64,000 nucleotides of DNA, from positions 31,611,422 through 31,675,421 of the forward strand of contig CM059570.1 of NCBI GenBank assembly GCA_030386875.1, written 5' to 3'. The first letter of the stretch is position 1, and every line of letters begins with the position of its first letter. The notes under the pieces were generated by a model. It was not told the origin of the DNA, did no database searches, and saw nothing but the letters and a program-made list of their open reading frames with translations. Below, one piece after another: positions 26,001-41,000 of the stretch. This stretch comes from Morinoia aosen. Lineage: Eukaryota > Arthropoda > Malacostraca > Amphipoda > Talitridae. Made by a program: the position numbers and the translations under genes.

Positions 26001-29000
26001 CTCATCTAGTCAGGGAACGCTTTTCATTCGGTGAGGATCAAGGGTAACTAGCGAGACGGTAATCAGTGTTGGTAAGGGCAACTCACGTAGTAAGAGAGAG
26101 GGTGAGCATCTCAGTGAGGAACAAGGTTAAGTTAGCGCGACGATTAACTGAGAGTTAAAATAAGTTAACTTATCGAGATGTTAATCACTGTGGTTATAGG
26201 CCTCTTACCTTGTCAGGGAGAAGGTGAGCATCTCAGTGATGGTGGCCACTGCGAGTTGCTGCGTCCTGACGGCGTTATCGGCAGTCTTGGACAGGAGGTC
26301 TGGCAGCACCTGGTCCAGCGCCGTGCCGCACTCCTTCTTTGACACTCTGGGGACGCGTCCGTAATTTTAGTTATTGCTAGGCTTCCTGCGTGTCTTTGAG
26401 TCGCATTGTCCGTGAAACTGATTTTTCACGCTAGTAATTTAGTACTGCTGCGAGTCTGCGACAATAGGAAACATGGTTTTTTATACGAATTGTATAGTAC
26501 TTTTTGTTCGTATGAAATGTGAGAAACGAGAGGAAGTGCTGATTGTTTGTATAAAACATGTGGTACTTTCTAAAGAGACTATGATAAATATTCTTCGTAG
26601 AATAAATATTTAAAATTAATCGGATTTATCATATAAATCGTATTCATAATTTCACGCTACGTTATTTTCAAAAGTAGAACGTGAATGTAACATACATTCC
26701 AGCAGATCAAAAAGATCATCAGCTTTATAGGTACACAAATGGAACATTGCGCTGATATTGGACAAATTCATGCCAGACGGATTGCATTTTCACACAAGTT
26801 TCGCTATCACAGCATGGTTGATCAACTCCACATCAAAAAAGACGGAATTTTTCCGAATTTATGAAGTCCAAATTTCTGGTCAATACTTCGCGAGGAGTTC
26901 AGCTTGTTCTAACCTGTGACATTCGTTCACCATGAAAAATGTGCCATTACCTTGCCGCACTCTGTCGCAAGTTTCACATGTCCAGTAAGCAGGAACACTT
27001 TAAATAAATGACCGGACGAGTGCTATGAAAAAAGATAGAACCATTTACACACCCTGGCTGTATCAGTCAGCCAATTCATGAACTTTTTTGAAAGTTTTCG
27101 TCCTAGGTGAGCATCCTAGGGGAGCATCCTAGGTGAGCATCCTAGGTGAGCATCCTAGGTGAGCCTTTCTCGTGCCAACACGAAATTTCGCTCAGCAATA
27201 AACAAATCATCACAAACTATGTATTTAGCGACATTGAATGAATTACTGCCTGCGAGGCTTCTCTCATCAATAGCATCAGACCACTCTGTTAAATGCATGT
27301 GAGGATTAGTTAGTTAGTTAACCATTAGTTCCTTCAGTTATTTTTTTCGTATTAATAACTGTGAGGTTTCACGCAGTTAACTTACAAAGCTTCTCTTATT
27401 AATAACTATTACGCTTCTCTCCCTAATAAAATATTAATGAAGGGAGTCTCAACTAAATTGCATTAGCAAACTCTAATCAAGTTCCTACGCCACACAAGTT
27501 ACTCAATGGGCACGATGAAAAAGGAACGCTTTATTGTATACGGGTTAGGTCTAAAATCAACTGCCTATTAGGCAAAAGTTATAAACGAACTCAATGGATA
27601 CGATGGAAAAAAAACGTTTTACTGTACAGGTGGTAGGGCCATTATCAACTACGTTCACCACAAAAATTGTCAAACGAACTTTCGTTGACATTAATGCAAA
27701 GGTAACATAATACTACCGATACACAAGAAAATTCTGACCTATTCTTAGCGAAGAAGTGCGACAGGAGGAGACTGAGAGTGGCGCACGCGAGCTGAGCGAC
27801 GCTGAACACCTTGTCCCGTACGCCCTTCTGGATGAGGAACACCGCAGCTCGCGACAACCTGCACACCACGAAACAAATGATGTTTTATTCCAATGAAGCT
27901 TGATACACATTCTGCGTTGGTTTTTCAAATGCCTTATAAATAAAACCAAGATGCAAAGACGGTCACCCCCGGTCAAGCCGGCACCCAGTTCCGACACCTG
28001 GGTAGGGTGGGGAATTGTGGCTGAGTTCTCCCTTTTTCCAACAGGGAAAATCACCGGGTGGCATTGCCGGGATTTGAACTGCCGACCCTTCCCGTGAAGG
28101 ACGTGTGTTCTTAACCACTTGACCACGGTGACCGCGGTGATCACCACAAACACTTAGAATACATTAGTTAGTTTTAGCTCCCTAACCGAAACAATTAAAT
28201 TTGTTGCAAAGAGAACAACGAACAAGAAGGCGGTATGGAGTCAAGGAAACTAGGAACTTATCTCTATGTGCAAATATCTCTACCTGCACGTATTTCTATT
28301 TGCACTCATCTCTACGTACACGCATCTCTAAGTGCACCCATCTCTACGTGCGCGTATCTCAAATTGAACGTATCTTTACGTGCACGTATCTCAACTTGAA
28401 CGTATCTCTACTCGAACGTATCTCTACGTGCACGTATCTCAACTTGAACGTATCTCTACGTGCACGTATCTCAACTTGAACGTATGTCTACTCGAACGTA
28501 TCTCTACGTGCACGTATCTCCACTTGCCTCTCAGGCCTGGTGCTGCCGGCGTCAGGCACGTACTCCTTCAGCGCCTCCTGCAGGAGCAGCAGCCCGGCCT
28601 CCTTGTCTGAGTAGTTCTTGCTGTAGAACCGGTCCACCTGCACACACACACACACAACACACACAATGAAACAGTCCACCTGCCACATACACACAACATA
28701 CACAATGATGTAGTCCACAAGTCCAATAACCACATTTCTGAACTAGTCACGGCGTTTCCTGTAAAACCAATCAGAAGTTTTCGCCCCCGATAGCCTTACT
28801 TTCCAATATTGCCCATAAATTGGCGTTCTGTTCTCACTGCGGTGTGGGAGTCGTCTGTAGCTGCTACGCTTATTGCACTCTGCAGGTGCGGAGCTGAGAA
28901 TGTTGATATGATCCCTCATACGGTACAGTTTGAGTGTAACTTATATTCAGGGTGTCTCTCAAGTACAGTAAAGGAGATAGAGGATCTTTCTCAGAAATCA

Positions 29001-32000
29001 ACTTTTACCGCAATCTGGCTGCTCATGAATTAATTCATCGTCTTTACTGATGAATTATTTCCTTGTCATTACTGCTGAATTAATTCCTTGTCTTTACTGA
29101 TTAATTGATTCCTTATCTTCACTGCTGAAATAATTCCTTGTCTTTACTGACGAATTAATTCCTTATCTTTACTGCTGAAATAATTCCTTGCCTTTACTGA
29201 TGAATTAGTTCCTTGTGTTTACTGACGAATTAATTCCTTGTCTTTACTGAATAATTAATTCCTTATCTTTACTGCTGAAATAATTCCTTGCCTTTACTGA
29301 TGAATTAGTTCCTTGTCTTTACTGACGAATTAATTCCTTGTCTTTACTGATTAATTAATTCCTTATCTTTACTGCTGAAATAATTCCTTGCCTTTACTGA
29401 TGAATTAGTTCCTTGTCTTTACTGACGAATTAATTCCTTGTCTTTACTGATTAATTAATTCCTTATCTTTACTGCTGAAATAATTCCTTGCCTTTACTGA
29501 TGAATTAGTTCCTTGTCTTTACTGACGAATTAATTCCTTGTCTTTACTGATTAATTAATTCCTTATCTTTACCGCTGAAATAATTCCTTGCCTTTACTGA
29601 TGAATTTGTTCCTTGTCTTTACTGACGAATTAATTCCTTGTCTTTACTGATTAATTAATTCCTTATCTTTACTGCTGAAATAATTCCTTGCCTTTACTGA
29701 TGAATTTGTTCCTTGTCTTTACTGACGAATTAATTCCTTGTCTTTACTGATTAATTAATTCCTTATCTTTACTGCTGAAATAATTCCTTGCCTTTCCTGA
29801 TGAATTTGTTCCTTGTCTTAACTGACGAATTAATTCCTTGTCTTTACTAATTAATTAATTCCTTATCTTTACTGCTGAAATAATTCCTTGCCTTTACTGA
29901 TGAATTAGTTCCTTGTCTTTACTGACGAATTAATTCCTTGTCTTTACTGACCTCTAAAGCTCTGTCTCCTTGAGTCTCACTTACTATCATAAGACGTGAA
30001 TCGTGTTATTGAGAGTTGGCTAATTTAAAGCAGCCTGAATTAACCTGTGATTACTTTATGTTGTTAGTTGAGTGATGAGAAAATCTGTGAAGGAGGCCTT
30101 ATTATGTCTCAGATTTTCTTTTCATTAATTATTCAGGTGGAGAAAAGAAAAAACGTGACTTAATTCTAAGTAAAAAACTTTAAGCCACCGTAGTACTCTG
30201 GTGTTCACTCGACACTGCGTAAGTGTCTTGCCGTAATTACGATACTCGTTACCTTTTTTCTATTTTCTATTTTTTCCTGCTCAGCCATTAATATTCAAAT
30301 TTTTAATACTGGTTATAAAGATGAACAAACCAAACATACAAACGTCCAGCTATAAAACTTAGTACTATTATATAAGGTATAAAACAATTAAAGTGTGCTC
30401 ATGAACAACAAATTCTTGAGTGCATAATTTCCCCGTAACGCTAATGAGGACTTAGAAATAAATTGAATTCCATGCAACTTTCGTCTCCGACTTACGCAAT
30501 GTAGGTAATTGGTAACAATTTGATCCAAACAGCTAACTAATCTTCGAATAAAAAATAATCGGAAACTAATTTTTACCATCATTTTAATTTCTCTACAATA
30601 GTTCCCATGACACTCGACGCTCGCTTTTGGATTCAGCCTACGACTATTTTTTTTGGTCAGGTCAAACTACAGCGCTTGCGATTCTTTTTTTGTCAGATCA
30701 AACTACAATTAACGTTTGCGATTCACCATAAACAGATCACAGTGTTCAAAAATTAAAGAAAACGCCTTTCTGGCCTATTTTTTTGCAATTGGATCAACAA
30801 TTTTGGCCTCTCTCTGAAGAAGCTATACCATGGCAACTAAAATCATAGAAGCCCAGCGTGAAGGTAGACTGGCTCTAACAAAGAGGAGACTGGAAATGTA
30901 CAAGTTTTTTTAACACTTTGACTGCAACAAGTAAACCTGAAGTTTAACATTCAATTCAAATTCTAAGTCAATTGTAGTAAACAGCTTTAAAAATACCAAA
31001 CATTAACTGGATCATGTTTTCATCTAGTTTTGATTAAGTATTTTTTAAATTGAGTTTGGGGCTACTGTTTGATCTGCAGCATACTGAAAACTCCCTCAGT
31101 GACCAAATATGGCTCACGCACGTCGCAGTCAAAGTGTTAAATATTCCAAGATGAAGGCCAAAAGATGAGATCAAAGATGAAGATTAAGACTTTTATCTAT
31201 GATCAAAGATCTGGCAAATGAGGGGACCCACCATGGGGGCACCGAACACAAGTATTGGCAGCGCAGCATCCTTCCTCTCTGCCTCGGTCATGGACGGAGT
31301 GCGGTGCACCCAGCTCTCTCGGTCGCGCTGGTCGTCCACCACACGGCTGTGGGGGGACAATTTACGGACAATTTTACGAGCATCAGCGGGTCGACGCTGC
31401 TACAGCTTGAGGTCTACCACACTATAGCATGAGTTTAAAAACGAAGAAAGCACACAGTATTGAAATCATATTTAATAAAGATTTCCCGAACTATAAATTT
31501 CAAACAAGTCAGTTCTATAAATCGATCTACCTCAAGCTAGTACTATAGCGTGAGGTCTACCACAAAATAGCATGAGATCTACCTCTAGCCAGCACTATAG
31601 CGTGAGGTTAGGTTAGGTTACTCATTTCCATACATTTAATTTAGTGCCAACATAATTTGTACACTTCAAACTGCACCTGGGTAGGCGATATATGGCGGTA
31701 GACCTCACGCTGCAGTAGCACAGGCGGGTAATTGCGATTGAGGGATTTTTTGATAGGGACTACTTTACGTGCAGCGGTGGGTCATTGCGATTAAGGAAGT
31801 TGTTGATAAAAATAGTGAATAAATTTCATTACATGATAAATTGGAATGAATTAACCAAATAGGGAGGGCAATTTTATGAGTGCATCGTAAAGTTTTTGAT
31901 AAAAAATTAGTCAATGGAATTTAGAGCATTAATAATTCAAATGAATTAGCTAAGCGGGCGGTAGAGATACAGACGATGCTGCTTGGATCAGTGCTTTATT

Positions 32001-35000
32001 ACAAACAAAGAATAAATTTAGGATACAAAACTCATGAATAAATTTGAAAATATCAAACGAAAATAATTCACCAGGAGGTTTTTATTTCCGTTATTGAGTG
32101 GGATGTGTAATTTCATATCCAATTTAAAAAAACCGTTTAATTATTAAAAGAAACGATTTTTGGCAGGGTGCAATTTTCGAAATTAGTTCAGTTCACATCA
32201 TCGAAAATCTACATCCTTGAACGACAATTTGGATCTAATGGGCTACCCAACTAAAATAAAATAAAATAAAATATCTCCACATGATTATCGCGTCATTTTA
32301 TGACACTAATCGCAACAACAGTTTCAGTAACGACGTTGTAGCAGAGTGCGACTGTTTTTTCTGTTGTGAAATTCACAATCGAGCTAAAACATCCGCGAAG
32401 AAAACTTTCCTTCCCTTCATCTCAGCCCCTCAGGACCGCGTCATATTTAATAAACAAGGAGAAGCATCAGAAAGTCGTAACAAAACCGTAAAATTTCAGT
32501 CTTCTCTGACCCGTCGGTCAAGAAGAAGCGGAGCACATCGAGCAGAAGCTTTTATTAACAACTGCAAACATCCTGTATAAAATCCCTTCTGTTTCAGGTC
32601 ATAAGATTAAAAATCTAACGACTTTCTACCATTTTAATGATAATTAATATTTTTCCGGTACCAAGAAGACAAAACGCAGGAAGGTGTGTTGACAATGGCA
32701 ACATTTTTGTGCTCCGCGGGAATGGCATAATCTCGGATGCCGTTTTTGTCTGGCGAAAATCCTAAAAATTGCGAAGAATTTCATCCAGAAAATAAAAATT
32801 CTCGCAGTCCTAGATGCAAAGTTTGAATCCTTCAGTCATCGCCATGTTAAAAATAGTTCAACAAAGAAACTACAATTTAAATTTAAAAAAGAAATTAGCA
32901 GAGAAATAGAATGTGGAGGAAATACAGTTCTGTTTCCTCAAAGTATTTCAACTCTAGGAACTCTACGAATACTGGCAGAAATTTGGTTCGTTGATCCTGC
33001 ATTCAAAATATAGTATCATTGATAATTCTCTACTGAAATCAAGCTCTACCGAAATAAACTGACTGGTCAAGATTCTGTTTCAGTGTGGAACACAACTTCC
33101 GGCTTGTTAACCTTAAAATGCAGTTTTCACCGCAAATTTAACTCAATTTTGATCGCCCGAATTAGAGTCCGAAGTGTAGACTCCGCTCTGAACGTACTCT
33201 TGCACTTCTTCAATTCAATGATATCAATAACAGGTCAAAACTGTCGATCTTTTGGTTTTGCCCCTATTTACGAACTTCAATTTATAAGGACCAAGTTGGC
33301 CCAGTTCTTCTTTTTTTCCGGCTAGTACCAGATTCATATTAATGAATAACTGACAATTTTTTATGCGTATAAGTTGAGGTTCTCATACGATGATGTCGCA
33401 TAACTTGAGATCAATTGTGACAACTCTCTTGGAGAGCTTAGTATCTTGGAGAGCTTGCCATTGGACGCTCCAAAATGATCAATTTTAGACATTTTGTGAA
33501 AAGAAAGCTGTATTCATTTGGCATCCAGGTTATTATTTCTTCCCAAAAATATGGAGCGCTAACTCACGTGATCCATCCTTGTTGCAGCCTGCAGCACATC
33601 ATCGTCATGCTGCTCGGTATGGAGGGTCGGCTACGCTAACACTTCGATACTTGTGGCACTTCGCTTGCAAAAGTTTTCAGGCATCCCTCAAACCCTAACT
33701 CTCACTGTCTCCATGAGGCACGGAATTGTTATTTCTTTTATCATCCATGGAGTTCAACAGCCAAAGATGCTTCCCATGGACATTTTCAATAACGTGGTAT
33801 ATTGATGAGCAATTGGATTTGACCGCATCATTAGGTTTGCGTATTCAAGCGCACCGAAGTGCGCAATATTTAATGTCTCGCTTAGCTGTGCTGGCAAAAG
33901 AAGGCGTACGCATCTTGATTAGACGATGAGGTGTAATGACTGTATAAGTGATGATCCACAAGGGATCAGTTGTAAGGCATATCAGCCTCTCCCAGAGAAA
34001 GAGAAACATGTAATTGAAAGATGAGCCCAACCGTGCTGCCAATCTAAACACACATTTAGCAGACACGAGCAACATTAGTGAACAAGAGTTTACCTGCGAT
34101 TCAGAATGATGTCAAAACAATGTGATGAAATCGTGCAATGTAATTGCATAATGAAGTGATGCGTGGTCTTTAAAATAATCAATTGCGGTTATTTTAAGCT
34201 AGGGTAGTTTTCCGGCGTTGAATTCGACAATAATTATCTTCTGCGTATTTTTTCAGCCTTGTAGATAGCATGAAAAGTTTTACTTTCTCGCATGACTCTA
34301 GAGTTCTCTTGTGGGATTATGCAAAACAATTTTAGCAAAATTTTAGGATTAATGGTACAGTACTACAATTGAAACAGTTAAATGTGAACGTTAAAGCCTC
34401 AATATTAACATGTGCGCACTTTGTCCAAAAATTTTCAGCAGGTAGAATGAAAGCGGGGAGCGAGCATCCGTAAAGTATAGTGTGTCTAGAAGTACCATCA
34501 AAAAGATTTTCAAAGTTTGTAAAAACACACTTCAAAAGTTCAAAGTCTTACTGAATTCCATGAGGCGTCTTCAGTATTGTGGTCATATTGATATATTAAA
34601 AGGGAGAAATGAGTTAGTGGTGGTACTGTTGAAACAAGCGAGCGAGCTCATGCATGAACGAACGGCTTCCTCAGGACAGTCAATACATTAGTTTACTCGC
34701 ATCAGTTTTACAAGAGGTTCTCGATCAATAACAAAGCTGGAACTAATTTAGTTTGAGTGAGTAGAGCACGTAATGATGTTGTGACAGCTTCAAAAATATG
34801 GAACAAAAAATGAGCTTTTATTAGCATGATGCAGGCATCCGCCTTCTGTGAAAATGTTAGGGTTGTTCTCCCGAGCCTAGCTTTTTCACCGGAGCGTCAA
34901 GGATTTATCCGCACAAGTGTAGTATGGGGCTACCGAAATTAAGGATGCTCCTGCGCAAAAGTAAAACTGAGAAGGGGCGCTCAGAAGACGAGACCGGGAT

Positions 35001-38000
35001 GCATTTTGGATGAGATTTAGCTTTTCTGAAGTTTCCTCAAAAAGTAAACAGAACACGACAGCAGCATAAAAATGCTTGATGTATTATTTTATAGGAATTT
35101 TTGTGAGCACCCTGCTGTCTGGACGCAAGACGAGGCAGAATTTCTGTGGCCAAATTTCCAAACAATTTACGTCACTACAACAGTGCAGCTAGCTACGTCG
35201 GCTTGTCAACGTTAACTTGACTGGGCAGGGTAGCGCTTAACGCAGCGTCACCGAGTCCACTGTAGAACTAAAGAATCGTAGCGTAGGGAAATCAACTTAG
35301 AATTTACGCTCCCAGTTGTACCGCAATTACAACTTAGATTGTTCAAATATATGCCCTTGAAGCATACGCAAAAGTCTGCAGCAAGAGGTTGAACACGACG
35401 GTGGAAGTTCAGTCAAATGGCATCAAATTCTACTCCTACATACGAATGACGTGAATAGGAAAAACGTTAGGTAAAAAATTTCAAATCAATTTGAGGAACC
35501 TGCTCCGATATACTAAAGAACTGATTGTTTTTGCCATTCTTTTAATTTTGGAAATGTTGATGCATTATATCTTGAACATGTACAAGAATGGTTCCATCTT
35601 ATACTGAAGTTAAAAGGTAAGGAACAACACGTGCTGGAAGGTGTTGCTGTGACTCATCCTACACATTCCACATTTGTGTGCTACCACTTGGTAATTTAAA
35701 AGAATAAGGTAGGGTCACAGTAGAGGAAACAGGGTAGGGTCATTTCTATGGGAGAAAATACACCTCCTCTTGTTCGGCTAGCCAATCAAAAATATATTAC
35801 AAAGAAACTTTATGACGTCACCAAAACGCCATGTCGTTAGGCCAATAGTGGAGCCAGATTTGGGGGTAGCAGTGCTACCAGATGCAATATGAGCGCTGCT
35901 ATTGGTTCGTTGCGATAACTTCAGCAAAACCACACGGTCGACGAAAAAAAAGACTGGTTTGAACCTACCTTTTTTCCTCTACCGTGGGTAAGGTCCAGGG
36001 TAGTAGTTCCCCTTAATTTCGTAAAATTCTTAGCACAGTTGATCGTACAAACCGACATCAAAGTTGACTTAATTTAACCAAGCCAATTAACTAAATAAAG
36101 AGTCAATTAACTATGTATAAATAAAAATTTAGGACGTTTAGTTAGGTGCAAAGTAACAGATTTCAAACAGATTTCAAACTGTTTAAAAAACTCAGCTCAA
36201 CAGTGCGCCTTGAAGCTCGTGGTGGAAAACTGTACCTCTTGTGCAAGTTGAAGCAAATACCACGTCCCCATTTTGATTGGTTATGTGCTAACCAATTCAG
36301 GTAATGGATCGTCACCCCATCCCAGAGACACGAGTTTTTAATCGGCTATTTTATCACTCAATACGGAAATAACTGTGTAGATTTAAATATTGAATCAGGC
36401 CAAATATGTTTTTCATTCGAACGTGAGAGATAAGCAAAGTCTGAAATAGAATCGTCAGATTCTTTTTAGTGACTGTAAGTTTGCCACTAGTTTTATAGCT
36501 TTAATGACTGCTGATGTTCACAAAATAATTATTGGATAATCAGAACTAAAGGACGATACACTAAAGGACGATACACGGTACGCAGAACTAAAGGACGGCA
36601 GAATAGGTCACACCTTCTCAACTGGAGCATCTATGATACATCTGAGGAATAATTGTACATGTTTGTAAACCACTAAATGAAAAAAACACTTTGAGAGAAA
36701 ATAGGAAAACAAACCACTCATATTTCGAATGATATGCCACACCATTCCAGGTGGTGTATCTATGATACTTCTTTAGAATGAGCGTCGTTTTCCAACTAAT
36801 ATTTTGTTTCTTCTATGTACATATTTACAAAGGTGATTGGTTTCGCTCTACACACGTTAGCTTGCAAATCAAATTTGAGTAGGAGCTTTGATTGAAATAT
36901 TTCTAAGTTTCCGTCGATCTACTGCTGGTATCTCACATGCAGTGTCGTACTGAGGAATACTTCGACGAATTTGGTAGTCAGGTACCTGAGGTAGTTTCCA
37001 CATTGACCGCAACGTGCGCCACCGGTGGCCACGGGGGGGATTTTTATAATTCTTTTGACCGACCGGCAGTCACAAATTAAATTGTATAAATACATGATTA
37101 ATGCTAAATGAGTACACGACCCAGTTATTGGTGGCAATTTTCAAAACGGTTCACTAAAATTGACTTTGAATTTGAGTTGAATATTGAACTTGTTGTACCC
37201 ATGAGAGAGAAAATGTTAAGTTAAAGATACTTGAAACAGTTTCGGACAGAATTATTACTTCATGTATTCTATATACTGCATCTCCTTTCATAGTCACGCT
37301 ACTTAAAACGAATGTGTTGTGAGGTATTATCACTTTTCGGACAGAAGAATCGTACGTATCAATTCACTTTCTGCACTAAACTGTAGAAAAATAAAATAAA
37401 CTAAGAAAAATTTTCGAATTTGCGGATCTCGCATTAAAGAGTTAACATAATTTCACAATCTTATCAATCGAACCTCGTGTATTATTTGAATTCTACGCGA
37501 TGCTACTCAAGTCCTTCACTGTTGAGGCAGCTGCTATCGGACAATACTACCGATATAACGCTCTTTGTGTTCAAGGAGGATCCAAAGGAAATGTTATTAA
37601 ATATTGGCCTCTAGAGATATAAATACCGTACACATGCATCTTCCGTACCGCCACACCGTGTAGATTTTTTCCAACAATATTATAAAATAAATTAGGATAT
37701 GTTCAGGTGGGTACTTCTCTAACACCAATAAGTTCCTAAGAACACATATTGTTACCGAGTCAACGCTTCTCAATGCAAACACCAAATTGTTACTGCAAGC
37801 AAACCGATGCCCGGGCACTGCAGTGCAAGCCTCGGCGTGCTATTGGCTAGATACTCTCCACCAATAGCAGCCCTCGGAGTACTAAAATTTAAAAATCCTC
37901 ATTTATAACACAAAACTGCACGAAACTGACCTCAAAATAAAATAATGATGTTTAGTCAACAACAGCTAAGGCTACTGCGAAAAGTTGTACTTCAGCTTTA

Positions 38001-41000
38001 AGAACCACAGGATATTTTCTTCAGTTACAAACATGTGCCATGGAGGTTCCGCTCTCATCGATCTGACACACACACGTGTTGGGCATTCTGACCCATGGCA
38101 ACGTTGTGCTTGCAGCTGTGCACTGCCTCACCCTACAGCTGTGCAGCTGCAGATGTGCACTGCCCCACCCTACAGCTGTGCAGCTGCAGATGTGCACTGC
38201 CCCACCCTACAGCTGTGCAGCTGCAGATGTGCACTGCCCCACCCTACAGCTATGCAGCTGCAGATGTGCACTGCCGCACCCTACAGCTGTGCAGCTGCTG
38301 CTTGCAGAGGTACGCTGCTTCACCCGACAACCTGCAGCTGTATAATGTCTAATCCTACAGCAGTTCAGCTGCAGATGTACACTGCCCCACCCTACAGCAG
38401 TTCAGCTGCAGATGCACACTGCCCCACCCTACAGCAGTTCAGCTGCAGATGCACACTGCCCCACCCTACAGCAGTTCAGCTGCAGATGTACACTGCCCCA
38501 CCCTACAGCAGTTCAGCTGCAGATGTACACTGCCCCACCCTACAGCATTTCAGCTGCAGATGCACACTGCGCCACCCTACAGCAGTTCAGCTGCAGATGT
38601 ACACTAACCCAACCTACAGCAGTTCAGCTGCAGATGTACATTGCCCCACCCTACCGCAGTTCAGCTGCAGATGTACACTGCCCCACCCTACAGCAGTTCA
38701 GCTGCAGATGCACACTGCCCCACCCTACAGCAGTTCAGATGCAGATGTACACTGCCCCACCCTACCGCAGTTCAGCTGCAGATGTACACTGCCCCACCCT
38801 ACAGCAGTTCAGCTGCAGATGTACACTGCCCCGCCCTACAGCAGTTCAGCTGCAGATGCACACTGCCCCACCCTACAGCAGTTCAGCTGCAGATGTACAC
38901 TGCCCCACCCTACCGCAGTTCAGCTGCAGATGTACACTGCCCCGCCCTACAGCAGTTCAGCTGCAGATGTACACTGCCCCACCCTACAGCAGTTCAGCTG
39001 CAGATGTACACTGCCCCACCCTACAGCAGTTCGGCTGCAGATGTACACTGCCCCACCCTACAGCAGTTCAGCTGCAGATGTACACTGCCCCACCCTACAG
39101 CAGTTCAGCTGCAGATATACACTGCCCTACCCTACAGCAGTTCAGCTGCAGATGTACACTGCCCCACCCTACAGCAGTTCAGCTGCAGATGTACACTGCC
39201 CCACCCTACCGCAGTTCAGCTGCAGATGTACACTGCCCCACCCTACCGCAGTTCAGCTGCAGATGTACACTGCCCCACCCTACCGCAGTTCAGCTGCAGA
39301 TGTACACTTCCCCGCCCTACAGCAGTTCAGCTGCAGATGTACACTGCCCCACCCTACAGCAGTTCAGCTGCAGATGTACACTGCCCAACCCTACAGCAGT
39401 TCAGCTGCAGATGTACACTGCTCCACCCTACAGCAGTTCAGCTGCAGATGTACACTGCCCCACCCTACCGCAGTTCAGCTGCAGATGTACACTGCCCCGC
39501 CCTACAGCAGTTCAGCTTCAGATGTACACTGCCCCACCCTACAGCAGTTCAGCTGCAGATGTACACTGCCCCGCCCTACAGCAGTTCAGCTTCAGATGTA
39601 CACTGCCCCACCCTACAGCAGTTCAGCTGCAGATGTACACTGCCCCACCCTACCGCAGTTCAGCTGCAGATGTACACTGCCCCACCCTACCGCAGTTCAG
39701 CTGCAGATGTACACTGCCCCACCCTGCAGCTGCAGTGCATCCAAAGCAAAAATATGCGCTCGTTCATTTGTCAGGAATTATTTATATAAGAATGCGTTGT
39801 TTATCAACAAATTATTTTCATGAATTAATTTTACTCATAAAACGCGAGCGATAAAATCTTAAATTTTCATAAAACTGGAGGTTAAAATAGTAATATATTC
39901 CTGCATTACATTCTTACGGCTACATGAGGTTTGTAAAAAAATGACGTAAATTTTCTCTCAGAATAGTTATTACTGAACTGGCAACTCTGCACACGCTTGT
40001 GCACTCCAAAGTGCTCTCTGGTTCTCAATACCCAACATTTCCATAGCTTCATCTAGTGCTCAAGTGATCTGAGGAACTCGTTTACTGCACTGACTCGAGG
40101 AAATGTTAATGATTTTAGCTAATTTTTTTTTCTCTGAAAACTAAGCCTCTTTGAAGAAATATCAATTTTAACTCATTGTCTGCGACCTGAGCCACCTGTG
40201 GTCACTGAGGGAGCTTTCATTAGGCTGCTGACCGACCTGCAGTCACGAACTCAATTTTCATTAACACTTGATCAGAACTAAATGAAGGGACGATCTAATG
40301 AATGTTTGCTATTTTCAACATTTGTTCCTCCAGTTGATTTTAAATTTGAGTTGAATATAAAATGTAAGTTTTACCAACCGCAGTTAAAGTGTTAAAGATA
40401 GGAAAAATGTACCAACGCATATTTTGTTAACCCTTTAACGTCAGCATTTTTGTACTCATATTACCGTTATTACGACCACCGTCATTAACCTGGCGTCAGG
40501 CAGTCACCGATGTCTGGATGAGAAAGGAACTGCCACTCGGCACTATTCTTCAAAGAACACATAAAAGAACAAATTTAACAAATAATACAATAAAATCTTC
40601 TGGGGCGTAAAGTCTGTAAATTCCTCAGGGGCGCTAAAGAATTAGGGAAAAAAGGATTGAGAAGTTTTTACTTCGAAACTCCCAAACGATCCTACACGTG
40701 CTATACAAGGCGTTGTCGTTCAGCAGAATCCAGTTGTTGTTCTTTCACAATTCAGGCCTGTCCTGCTGCACAGTTTCCCTTTAGGGTCTGGAAATTGTTG
40801 TGCAGTTCTGCTAGTTGACAGTCTGACTTCGTGGCACGAATTCACGGGGGACAGTACCACGATCGTTCATTTTTTACTGTTTCTCTAATACGCAGAGCAG
40901 TAAAGTTGACTTCATGTGTTGTAATGCACCGTTTTTTATGCACAATATAACTGAAAAAAATATGGAGCATATACAATCGAATACGTAAATACGTGCCTCT

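Noticed and set aside
27940..28140. Functional tRNA gene
   Set aside because: Boxes A and B are present but the head is diverged and continues into a non-tRNA body; a SINE fits better.
31605..31620. Telomere-like TTAGG run
   Set aside because: Only about three units; too short to mean more than chance or a minor interstitial motif.
37985..39823. 612-codon plus-strand open frame (and two overlapping long frames)
   Set aside because: Entirely a 37-bp tandem repeat that is stop-free in every frame; no domain, no splice or codon signature.
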